Of a stretch of DNA of 64,000 nucleotides, positions 51,326 through 58,892 are shown in pieces. A program made the position numbers and the translations under genes. The DNA is taken from assembly GCF_000507145.1 (NCBI RefSeq), contig NZ_AYTO01000029.1, forward strand, positions 59,903-123,902, in the 5' to 3' direction. Position 1 is the stretch's first letter. Every line of letters begins with the position of its first letter. This stretch comes from Bacillus tequilensis KCTC 13622. Its GTDB lineage: Bacteria > Bacillota > Bacilli > Bacillales > Bacillaceae. Under the pieces are notes generated by a model that had not been told where the DNA came from, ran no database searches, and worked only from the letters and a program-made list of their open reading frames with translations.

Positions 51326-52402
51326 TTGTCAACCAAAGTAAGCGTATCTGATGAAAAACAATTCATATACCGTGACTCTTTTAATAAAGGGCATATTCAA
51401 ACACCCAGTATGGTCGAGAACTGTCTCAACCTAAGCAATGACGCAAAAACTGTTTACTCTAATATCCTAAATCATATTTATGAGAAAGGACATTACGCCT
51501 TTCCTAGCACTTATAAGCTTGCTATTTCGAGTTCTTGCTCCGTCAACAGTGTCGTCTCTTATATAAACGAACTAGTCAGTAAAGGGCTAATCGAAAAAGA
51601 GACTCGTGGTCGAGGGAGAAGTAATCACTATCACGTAAAGGACGTTCACCAGGTTCCCCTCCTAATCGTGTCTGAGATGTTTTGGAGAAGCATGTCTAAG
51701 CTGACTCATCTCTACGGTTGGAGAAAAATCCTTCCGGCGAAAGATAAAATTCTAAAGTTCATGGAGGAGAACAACTATCGGTTGCAAGATATGAGTACGG
51801 ATGAGGACTCTGAAAAACAGCTAATCGAGCTTTTAAAACATGTCCTGAGAGGGGGAGATTTAGAAGTGGGTCTACTTCCTAGAAACATGAAATACCAAAA
51901 ACCTACCGCTAAAGAAGAACAAACAATTTCTTCAACAGCAGCGGAGGAAGAAAATGCACAGAATTCAAGAAAAAAACGCAATGTCCCTGTAGGAGACAAG
52001 AAAAACCATTGGGGGTTAATGGCGGTGTCCGACTGGGGCGTCGAACAGTTTAAAGAATATTATTACGACAAGTATTTAGATAAAACCGGCCATGCCCACC
52101 CACGTAATATAAAGAAACACACCGGAATGATGAGAAACGTTATCCGAAACACTGGTGGCAAAGAGCTTCTAAAAAAATATATAGACGGTGTTTTTGATAT
52201 TGGGTATGACAACCTAACTCTTGATTACCTTTCATCTAACCGGATTGGGGAGGTTCAGACCTACCTACTTAACGGCAAGAAGCCATTCTATATCGAGAAG
52301 AAGGAACCGAAAAAGCGAGAAACCGAAAGTGTTCTAGTACAGCCTACAGAGACACTCTCAAGTGAAGAAATGCTTAAAAAGATGTTAGGAGGAAACGATT
52401 AA
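51326..52402 (+). CDS. Winged-helix replication organiser (putative)
   Basis: TTG start behind GAGGAGGTG; 358 residues. Residues ~18-95 are a winged helix-turn-helix (VENCLNLSNDAKTVYSNIL, FPSTYKLAISSSCSVNSVVS, LIEKETRGRGRSNHYHV) as in phage replication initiators. The middle is a low-complexity linker, then a helical domain (RNIKKHTGMMRNVIRNTGGK) of DnaB-loader type partners. It is coupled to the helicase loader (TAATG overlap). It would bind the origin and bring in loader and helicase. The call is from context plus the wHTH. Confidence 0.7.
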   Translation: MSTKVSVSDEKQFIYRDSFNKGHIQTPSMVENCLNLSNDAKTVYSNILNHIYEKGHYAFPSTYKLAISSSCSVNSVVSYINELVSKGLIEKETRGRGRSNHYHVKDVHQVPLLIVSEMFWRSMSKLTHLYGWRKILPAKDKILKFMEENNYRLQDMSTDEDSEKQLIELLKHVLRGGDLEVGLLPRNMKYQKPTAKEEQTISSTAAEEENAQNSRKKRNVPVGDKKNHWGLMAVSDWGVEQFKEYYYDKYLDKTGHAHPRNIKKHTGMMRNVIRNTGGKELLKKYIDGVFDIGYDNLTLDYLSSNRIGEVQTYLLNGKKPFYIEKKEPKKRETESVLVQPTETLSSEEMLKKMLGGND

Positions 52403-53172
52403 TGATTCAACAAAAAGAGCCTTATACCACATGTGCTTCCTGCCTAGTGAAGGATTGGTGCGGCCGAAGAAGTGGAAAAACCCCCCTCCCCTCTGATTAT
52501 GATGTCAACCCTGAATGTAATGGGTATGTTTTGTTAGAACAAGCATTTTCCTTATCAGGTATTCCTCCTGAATACCGAAATGCAAATCGTGGGAGGTTTG
52601 CGTACGACCAAGACAATGAACGCTTCAAATCATACTTCGAAGGAGTTTTCGATACTATTAATGAACAAGTGAGCAAAGGTAACAACATAGGTTTTGTACA
52701 CCCTCAGAAAGGTACAGGAAAAACCTACACAGCTATCTCATTCGCTATGGAATTTTTATTAAACAATGTGATGAATCCTTCAATGTTTGATTTTGAAAAT
52801 CCGCTTGTCCTCTACATCAAGTACGGTACCTGGGCCAATGAGTTACGTCAGGTATACCAACTGAACGACGAGGATTACAGTTTAAAAATTCTAAGGGACA
52901 TGCGAAAAATGAAAGAAGTTCCCTTGTTAATTCTCGACGATATTGGCAGCGGCCGGCTCACTAAATACGTGAGAGACTTAACCTATGACCTTATTGATTA
53001 TCGAAAAGAGAATAAACTCTCCACCTTCTTTACTTCTAATTTAGGTATCCCGCAATTGGAGAGCGAAGACTGTTTAGGAGATATTATCACTTCCCGACTG
53101 TTATACAATACCACTGTTTTTCAGTTGGGTGGCCGAAACAGACGGACAGAAAAAACAATCATAATTCCTTAA
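52402..53172 (+). CDS. DnaC-like helicase loader (AAA+)
   Basis: 256 residues. N-terminal Cys pattern CASCLVKDWC (possible zinc), then IPPEYRNANRG as in DnaC/DnaI-type loaders. AAA+ core: FVHPQKGTGKTYTAI (Walker A near residue 100), LLILDDIGSG (Walker B near 175), FTSNLGIPQLE (sensor 1), and a C-terminal SRLLYNTTVFQLGGRNRR with arginine finger candidates. Loads the phage helicase onto DNA. Confidence 0.85.
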   Translation: MIQQKEPYTTCASCLVKDWCGRRSGKTPLPSDYDVNPECNGYVLLEQAFSLSGIPPEYRNANRGRFAYDQDNERFKSYFEGVFDTINEQVSKGNNIGFVHPQKGTGKTYTAISFAMEFLLNNVMNPSMFDFENPLVLYIKYGTWANELRQVYQLNDEDYSLKILRDMRKMKEVPLLILDDIGSGRLTKYVRDLTYDLIDYRKENKLSTFFTSNLGIPQLESEDCLGDIITSRLLYNTTVFQLGGRNRRTEKTIIIP

Positions 53173-53208
53173 AATATATCCCTGATCCCCTTCTCTAAAG
53201 CACTGCAA

Positions 53209-53248
53209 GCCCCTAAACAAAGCTAGCTGCTGTATAGATTAGGGGGTT
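53209..53248 (+). terminator. Possible terminator after the loader gene
   Basis: AAGCCCCTAA / TTAGGGGGTT stem with one mismatch, followed by TAAATATATTT. Confidence 0.5.
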
Positions 53249-53280
53249 TAAATATATTTACACATTTTTCAAAATTATAG

Positions 53281-53309
53281 TTGACAAATATTCGAAATTT
53301 TGTTTAAAT
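53281..53309 (+). promoter_or_regulatory. Sigma-A-like promoter
   Basis: TTGACA (53281-53286), 17 bases, TTAAAT (53304-53309); the spacer contains AAATATTCGAAATTT, a partial palindrome. No operator core. About 90 bases before the 53396 gene. Confidence 0.5.
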
Positions 53310-53395
53310 TGGGTCATTCCTTTATCTTCTAGTTCAATAGTATCACCCAAATAGTCCTAGATAGAACAACGAATAAAACTTAGGGGTGGTAAGTA

Positions 53396-53860
53396 TTGCA
53401 GAAGTGGTCATATGAAACCTATGAAAAAATCGATCGGGTCTATAAAGGAATTGTAGAAGATTACTACATGAACAGAAGTCCTGATATCGTGGCACTGGAA
53501 ATGCATGTAAGTAGGGAAATGCTCAAAAGAGATTTTACAAAAAGACAGCTAAAGATAATAACTTTTATTTATACGTTCTCCTTCCCCTACAACAAAGAAG
53601 CCGCACTTATAAAAAACATGCAGGATTTTGAGTTATGTGGGGTAAGCAAGACAAAAATAAGCGAAGAACTAGATAAATTAGCCGAATTAAGGGTTATTGA
53701 ATGGGATAAAGGAACAAAAGAGTTTTCAATAAATGACCCTCATTATTGGGAGGTCCCGTTTAATCGAGGGGTTTCAGATACAAGGTACCAGCAAATGTTT
53801 ATAGAGAACTTAGATCACGCAGGAGTTGATATTTCTACAGTTATATCAAGGCTCAGGTAA
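53396..53860 (+). CDS. Replication protein O-like winged-helix protein
   Basis: TTG start behind AGGGGTGGT; 154 residues. Residues ~45-120 (TKRQLKIITFIYTFSFPYNK, ELCGVSKTKISEELDKLAEL, RVIEWDKG) follow the pattern of the N-terminal DNA-binding domain of phage replication protein O. No C-terminal DnaB-interaction domain. Possibly a second origin-binding protein or a regulator. Confidence 0.65.
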   Translation: MQKWSYETYEKIDRVYKGIVEDYYMNRSPDIVALEMHVSREMLKRDFTKRQLKIITFIYTFSFPYNKEAALIKNMQDFELCGVSKTKISEELDKLAELRVIEWDKGTKEFSINDPHYWEVPFNRGVSDTRYQQMFIENLDHAGVDISTVISRLR

Positions 53861-53876
53861 GAGCCTTCTCTTTTTT
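53848..53876 (+). terminator. Terminator of the 53396 gene
   Basis: AAGGCTCAGGTAAGAGCCTT followed by CTCTTTTTT; overlaps the stop. Confidence 0.8.
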
Positions 53877-53990
53877 ACGTGTGGTTCCCAAAAAAGAAAC
53901 CCATATAGTAAAGACAAGTTTTGAATACAGGGTATGGACTTAGTGTGCATTGAACAGGTAGGAAAATGGAACCATTAAAACATACCTATT

Positions 53991-54024
53991 TAGTATTTAC
54001 AATACTATTTTTATATGTTATAAT
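53991..54024 (+). promoter_or_regulatory. Sigma-A promoter with operator O8
   Basis: TTTACA (53996-54001), 17 bases, TATAAT (54019-54024); -35 inside TAGTATTTACAATACTA (53991-54007). Confidence 0.75.
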
Positions 54025-54060
54025 TAATTCATCAAGTTAGTTACAAAGGAGAGATAATCT

Positions 54061-54141
54061 TTGGATCGACTTCACCAACTGTATACGAACCACTTCAACG
54101 AACAGACTCTTCATTTCACATATGCTAATAGACCGACTTAG
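54061..54141 (+). CDS. Very small reading frame (26 aa)
   Basis: TTG behind AAAGGAGAG, reading MDRLHQLYTNHFNEQTLHFT and six more residues. It is the first frame after the O8 promoter. The ribosome site is good but the length is close to chance. A signalling or leader peptide is possible; no secretion signal. Confidence 0.35.
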   Translation: MDRLHQLYTNHFNEQTLHFTYANRPT

Positions 54142-54162
54142 TACAATTTAAAAGGATTATTA

Positions 54163-54417
54163 ATGGAAGGTAGCACAAATAGCGAGAGTTACACCCACTC
54201 AAATCAGACTGTATTTATGGACTACATAAGAATACAAACCGAGGCACAGTGCGTACATAAATTCTCGCCTACAATGGCCACCTTCTTCTTTTTAACCCAA
54301 AAACCAAACGTACGTTCTTTTTTCGATAAAAATAAAAGAACAAAAAAAAATTATATATTTTTCGCAACTAACCAGGTACCTCCTACGATAACTAGTGTGA
54401 TCACAGTTAGAGAGTGA
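54163..54417 (+). CDS. Doubtful small reading frame (84 aa)
   Basis: ATG behind AAAGGATTATTA, following the 26-codon frame. Composition is irregular (Thr/Ser/Asn then basic), and its 3' quarter covers middle promoter M9, so the frame may be accidental. Listed because it has a start site and lies on the O8 transcript. Confidence 0.3.
   Translation: MEGSTNSESYTHSNQTVFMDYIRIQTEAQCVHKFSPTMATFFFLTQKPNVRSFFDKNKRTKKNYIFFATNQVPPTITSVITVRE
54363..54393 (+). promoter_or_regulatory. Middle (ECF-type) promoter M9
   Basis: CGCAACT (54363-54369), 16 bases, CGATAACT (54386-54393); 35 bases before the helicase gene. Confidence 0.8.
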
Positions 54418-54427
54418 GGATAGCCTT

Positions 54428-55717
54428 ATGCCGAGTATTGAAGAATTACAGTTATTGAATTATTCCCTCGAAACAAAAGATTGGGATGTAGTGGATAGGA
54501 ATGGCTTTAATGAAGAACATTTTCCGGTCCACAAAGACGCTTTTAATTTCATAAATGGCTTTAAAAAATCCAATGGACAGCTACCGACCCTTGAAACTGT
54601 TATGAACAAGTTCGAAGAATTTGAACCTGTCGAGATAGAGAAAATCGATGTTGTCGTTGATTCTTTAAAAGAAGATTGGCTACATAGACAGTATAAACCT
54701 GTCTTGAAAAAGTCGGCTGAATTAGTAGCAGAAAAGAAAACCATTGACGCCCTCCAAGAAATGAAAATCCAGGCCACCAACCTTTTGAAGTTGGTTGGCA
54801 GTCAGGGTAAAGGATATTCATACATAGGAATGGCAGATCAACGCAAAGAAAAATACCTCTCCATTCACGGGAGAAATGAGGATGAGATCCTAGGCTACAC
54901 AACAGGCTTTGCTCCCTTAGATTTAGCCACCAATGGGATGGTGAGCGGTGGAGAGGAAACAGATTATTTCTTAGTCTTCGCCCCTTCTAACATGGGTAAG
55001 ACTTTGATGACTTCCTTCATGTTGCAATCACAGTGGAATAGTTCGTTAGATTGGGATTACCCTGCATATTTTGCACTTGAACAAAGAGCTGAGGAGATCG
55101 CAAGAAACTGGGACAACGTCCTAGCCGGAGTATCTAATTTAGCAATGCAGCGTGGGACTATGTCGGAAGAACAAAAAGACAAATATGTTGATTTTCTTGA
55201 CCGTCTTAAACAGAAGCAAAAGGACATGGTAGTTTATGATGTCCAAAGAAACGGAGGCCGGCCGTACACTGTAGCAGAAATCCAGCGTATTCTCGAATCA
55301 GAAGGACACAACCGATTTGTTTTAGACCAGCTATCAAAAGTCAGATTGAATAATTCATTCGGGGGCGGGGATCTTCGACAAAGGTTATTCGATGTTTCCG
55401 CAGAAGTCAGGGAAATGATTTTAGGTACAGGGATTCCAGGGTATGTTGTTGCCCAAGCTAATCGGGACTCCGCTAAGAGAGTTAAAAAAAGCTTGGAGAA
55501 TAGTGAAGTTCAGGGTGAGGATGTTGGCGAAACATATGCTATTTTCCAAGACGCCAGTAAAGGGATTTCAATTATTAAAATCAATGACAATACTTTTAAA
55601 GTCCAAGTAATCAAAAACCGTGGGAATGCGAGTAACCAAAGCTTTTTAGTCCGTTATAACTTTGACACTGGTCTTGTGAATGTACTTAACGGTGAAATTG
55701 GAGAGCAATTTTTCTAG
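54428..55717 (+). CDS. Replicative DNA helicase (DnaB-like)
   Basis: 429 residues. N-terminal helical domain, then a RecA-like core: TGFAPLDLATNGMVSGGEE, Walker A FAPSNMGKTLMTSF (near residue 178), YFALEQRAEEIARNW, Walker B RFVLDQLSKV, PGYVVAQANRDSAKRV and NRGNASNQSFLVRYNFDTG (arginine end). A hexameric 5'-3' helicase for the replication fork. It heads a cluster with primase 11 bases downstream. Confidence 0.85.
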   Translation: MPSIEELQLLNYSLETKDWDVVDRNGFNEEHFPVHKDAFNFINGFKKSNGQLPTLETVMNKFEEFEPVEIEKIDVVVDSLKEDWLHRQYKPVLKKSAELVAEKKTIDALQEMKIQATNLLKLVGSQGKGYSYIGMADQRKEKYLSIHGRNEDEILGYTTGFAPLDLATNGMVSGGEETDYFLVFAPSNMGKTLMTSFMLQSQWNSSLDWDYPAYFALEQRAEEIARNWDNVLAGVSNLAMQRGTMSEEQKDKYVDFLDRLKQKQKDMVVYDVQRNGGRPYTVAEIQRILESEGHNRFVLDQLSKVRLNNSFGGGDLRQRLFDVSAEVREMILGTGIPGYVVAQANRDSAKRVKKSLENSEVQGEDVGETYAIFQDASKGISIIKINDNTFKVQVIKNRGNASNQSFLVRYNFDTGLVNVLNGEIGEQFF

Positions 55718-55728
55718 GAGTGAATTAA

Positions 55729-56802
55729 ATGTCCAAGCGAAGCTTAGAGATGTTAGAAAACGTCCAGCTCGATGTTTGGGATATTATCGACGAATTGAGG
55801 TTTGAGTATCAACATTCTTCAAATTTCGGTATAAACCCTACTGCTTTTTCTCATAAAAACGATACAGGTGATTGGGTCATGTCTTGTTGCCCTAACCATG
55901 CAGAAACAAGGGCGTCCTTTGGAATATCCAAAGAACCCCCTTACCATACAAATTGTTTCTATTGTGGTTACTTAGGGACACTAGACAAGACAGTAGAAAT
56001 TGCTTTTGGTTTAGACGACGGTGAGGGTATCAAGCTCTTATTGTCTGACTATATCCTTGAAGAGACACGTGCGCCTATAGACGTAGATGGAATTATTAAC
56101 GACGGGAGGGAACGTACTACTATCCCCTTCCTTAATGAGAGTGAACTTTCTAAGTTCGATAACTCACCATCTAAGAATAAATGGACATACGATGTCGCTA
56201 TGTCGTATCTAATTAACCAACGTGGGATGACGCCTCATACATTGAACACCTACGGTATCAAAGTAGATGTAGATAATGAGTGTATCGTATTCCCACAAAG
56301 AACTAGAACTGGAGAACTACGTTTCCTCCAAAAAAGGAAGATAGGAAGTTCATACCAAGGTGCTAAGTTCATCAATGAAGGGTCACCTATCAAAAAAGAT
56401 ATTCTCTTCGGCCTCAGCTTCATTAATCAACTTAGAACCTCAAAAAACCGTATCAAAAGAGTACGGATGGTGGAGTCACCTCTTGACGTTATGTCTAACT
56501 ACCAGGTAGGCATAGCAGCCGTGGCAACTAACGGTAAAATTCTTTTCAAGAATCAGATTAGAGAACTCCAACTAGCAGGAGTAGAAATTGTTGATACCTT
56601 CTTTGATAACGACAAAGCTGGTTGGGACGCCACTGTACAAGCAACAAATGCTTTAGTGAGAGCGGGGTTTATTGTTAATCAAACCCTATACCCTCCTCAG
56701 TTTAGCAGAAGTGCAAAAGTTGATTCAAACGATCTGCTGAAACTAGGTTGGTTAGATAAGTTGGAGAGTAAGCCTGTTAGTTTGTTAGGGTACAACCTCT
56801 AA
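55729..56802 (+). CDS. DNA primase (DnaG-like)
   Basis: 357 residues, ATG behind TAGGAGTG. CHC2 zinc site: CPNHAETRASFGI and CFYCGYLGT (residues ~53-82). TOPRIM core: RMVESPLDVMS with the catalytic Glu (near 248) and FFDNDKAGWDAT with the metal-binding Asp pair (near 289). Lacks the C-terminal helicase-binding domain of DnaG, consistent with a short phage primase. Makes RNA primers at the fork. Confidence 0.88.
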   Translation: MSKRSLEMLENVQLDVWDIIDELRFEYQHSSNFGINPTAFSHKNDTGDWVMSCCPNHAETRASFGISKEPPYHTNCFYCGYLGTLDKTVEIAFGLDDGEGIKLLLSDYILEETRAPIDVDGIINDGRERTTIPFLNESELSKFDNSPSKNKWTYDVAMSYLINQRGMTPHTLNTYGIKVDVDNECIVFPQRTRTGELRFLQKRKIGSSYQGAKFINEGSPIKKDILFGLSFINQLRTSKNRIKRVRMVESPLDVMSNYQVGIAAVATNGKILFKNQIRELQLAGVEIVDTFFDNDKAGWDATVQATNALVRAGFIVNQTLYPPQFSRSAKVDSNDLLKLGWLDKLESKPVSLLGYNL

Positions 56803-56862
56803 AAAATTAATGACTCTTGTCATACCTTTGCCAACTATAGGTGATGTGAAGATTTGACTATA

Positions 56863-56902
56863 AAGGTCTGTCGAAATTTGACATTCGGCAGGGCCTTCTT
56901 TA
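56863..56902 (+). terminator. Terminator between primase and sigma gene
   Basis: AAGGTCTGTCGAA / TTCGGCAGGGCCTT imperfect stem with loop ATTTGACA, then TCTTT. It would limit transcription into the sigma gene. Confidence 0.6.
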
Positions 56903-56951
56903 AGTACGCCTACAAACCAAAAACTTTCAAATTATTGGAGGAAATTAAACA

Positions 56952-57539
56952 ATGACAGCAACTACTATTAACTCAAACAATATCAATGAAATCGTTATGG
57001 ATCTATTAAACTCTACATATATGAAAAAAGTATTCAACTTCGAGTTATTTAAGATCAAGCTACAAGATAAAGATGATGTTAAACAAGACTGCATTATTCA
57101 AATTTTAAGTGCCCTAAAAAAACAAAATGTTACGCCTGACAACCTACAGTCCTTTTGCCACACTATCATTAGAAGAACAGTAGTAGACTACTATCGGAAA
57201 GCTAATAGAAAGATAGAACAGAATTCCTCTACATTCTTCTTTTGTGATGGGATTCGTGACGGAATCAGTGCAGAAAGTAATCAAGGTGAAAATCACCCTA
57301 CAAACCACACATTTGTAGTGAGTTCGGACGAACATGGCTATGATATCTTCAACGTGAAACATGATTTCGAAACAAACAGACATCGTTTTACTCCTACTGA
57401 GCAAAACGCAATTGAATTCATGCTTTCAAACCACGTATCTATGTCTTTAAGTTTAGCAGAAATAGCAGAAGAATTACAGATCAATAAGTCCCATACTACT
57501 CGTGCATTCAAAAAACTTCGTGATATCTGTGGGTCTTAA
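56952..57539 (+). CDS. ECF-like RNA polymerase sigma factor
   Basis: 195 residues, ATG behind TTGGAGGAA. Region 2: DDVKQDCIIQILSALKKQ, then LQSFCHTIIRRTVVDYYRKA (residues ~35-80), the pattern of sigma-70 region 2 core-binding and -10 recognition helices. Region 4: TPTEQNAIEFMLSNHVSMSL, then AEIAEELQINKSHTTRAFKK (residues ~145-188), the -35-binding HTH. No region 1.1 or 3: the two-domain ECF architecture. The window contains eleven ECF-type promoters (CGCAACT...CGATmAyT), so this is the likely middle-gene sigma. Not itself preceded by such a box; a terminator lies before it. Confidence 0.8.
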   Translation: MTATTINSNNINEIVMDLLNSTYMKKVFNFELFKIKLQDKDDVKQDCIIQILSALKKQNVTPDNLQSFCHTIIRRTVVDYYRKANRKIEQNSSTFFFCDGIRDGISAESNQGENHPTNHTFVVSSDEHGYDIFNVKHDFETNRHRFTPTEQNAIEFMLSNHVSMSLSLAEIAEELQINKSHTTRAFKKLRDICGS

Positions 57540-57756
57540 GACCTATGGATATCAATGTGAAGAATGTTTACATCTTAAACAAAAGTATATCATCGCAAAG
57601 CCTCTATGTAAATGTCTTACAGTTACGTTTTTATTACATTTATGTTACAGAACGCAACTTCTCTGGCACATGAAACGATTACTATTGTTTAAGTAACTTC
57701 ACTTCTTATATCACGAGATCATTATACATCATAGCCAAACTTATTGCAAACACCCT

Positions 57757-57785
57757 TTGACTTGCCCTTATTTTTGTGGTATATA
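57757..57785 (+). promoter_or_regulatory. Sigma-A-like promoter
   Basis: TTGACT (57757-57762), 17 bases, TATATA (57780-57785). No operator core. Confidence 0.5.
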
Positions 57786-57958
57786 GCACCATCTCTTGAA
57801 ATGTTTAGATGTACTTTGGCTGCAACTACCTCATATGTAAATGCGATCAATCATCTGAGGAATCAATACAACTCTCACCCTCACAATTATGATTGTTTTT
57901 GGTTATCTATACCTCTCCCCTCTTTTGTTAAAACATTCTGATGACGATTGATAAAATT

Positions 57959-57989
57959 CGCAACTGTTTTAACGGAAGTAACGATCATT
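57959..57989 (+). promoter_or_regulatory. Middle (ECF-type) promoter M10
   Basis: CGCAACT (57959-57965), 16 bases, CGATCATT (57982-57989); 66 bases before the SSB-like gene. Confidence 0.8.
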
Positions 57990-58054
57990 ATTGTGAGCGT
58001 GAGAGCAGAGACCTCAAAAGCTCAAATAACAATACTCATTGGAGGAAGATAATT

Positions 58055-58807
58055 ATGACAGCAGTAAAAGGATTAGACGCAATTCTTAGCGGAGGAACAC
58101 AATTTATTACTTTTGAGGACGGTAAGCCTTTAACGCTTTTATTCATTGACTGGTATGACGACTTGGTTGGAATTCGTGAGCATTACGAATCAACACTAAA
58201 TCCTAAATATGTCCGTTGCCCTGGTAAAGATGTTTGTCCACTTTGTGCAGCGAACCCAGGAAAATATCCAGGTTTTAAAATTAAGTTCCGTGTTTTTGAT
58301 CCAAAAGATCAAAAAGTTAAATTTGTCTCTCTTGCTAAAACACATATCCAAAAACTCAATACTGAGTTCAACCTTGAAGAGATCGACCCTACTAAGAATT
58401 TCGTAACCATTTACCGCTCCGGGAAAGGCGCTTCCGATACTAGCTATTCCGCCCGAGCTTACAGACCAAACGGCCAAGATAAACCCGAATTACAAATCCC
58501 AAACTTTGATGAGATGGGTATTGAAGTACCGTCCCTCGAAGAGCAAATCACACCACATACTCCTGAGGCTATCCAAGGGTTTATGGACGCTTTACTTGCA
58601 GGTGCCGCACAACAACAAGAACAATTCCAGCAAATGCAACAGCAACAGGAGCAATTCCAGCAAGGTCAGTACCAACAACAGCAAGGACAGTTCCCTCCAC
58701 AAGGCCAACAATTTCAGCAACAGGGTCAATTCCAACAACAAAACGGATTCCCTCCTGCGAACCAAGGTCAACAAGGACAAACATCCGGCCGCAAGCTTCC
58801 GTTTTAA
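58055..58807 (+). CDS. Single-strand DNA-binding-like protein with Gln-rich tail
   Basis: Start at ATG 58055 (MTAVKGLDAILSGGTQFITF) behind TTGGAGGAAG; the open frame upstream covers promoter M10. 250 residues. Residues ~1-165 have a beta-rich character with a CPGKDVCPLC zinc-like motif (near 50), like phage gp32/ssDNA-binding proteins. The last ~70 residues are Gln/Gly/Pro low complexity ending SGRKLPF, recalling the flexible tail and -PF tip of bacterial SSB, though without the acidic residues. Placed between primase and polymerase genes. The SSB role is inferred. Confidence 0.7.
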   Translation: MTAVKGLDAILSGGTQFITFEDGKPLTLLFIDWYDDLVGIREHYESTLNPKYVRCPGKDVCPLCAANPGKYPGFKIKFRVFDPKDQKVKFVSLAKTHIQKLNTEFNLEEIDPTKNFVTIYRSGKGASDTSYSARAYRPNGQDKPELQIPNFDEMGIEVPSLEEQITPHTPEAIQGFMDALLAGAAQQQEQFQQMQQQQEQFQQGQYQQQQGQFPPQGQQFQQQGQFQQQNGFPPANQGQQGQTSGRKLPF

Positions 58808-58892
58808 AGGCTGATTCACTTTACAAAGCTAACGCTATTAGACGAACTATTGGGGCGAGTAAATCGCCCCTTTATTTATAGGAGGGTTCATA

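Larger units (their letters stand above)
57540..58054. other. Non-coding region with two promoters
   Basis: 515 bases. A short frame at 57744-57941 has no ribosome site. A sigma-A-like promoter (57757-57785) and middle promoter M10 are the only signals seen. A non-coding RNA from the first promoter is possible. Confidence 0.6.

Noticed and set aside
57744..57941. 65-codon plus-strand frame after the sigma gene
   Set aside because: It starts before the nearby promoter's -10, has no ribosome site and an unlikely composition.
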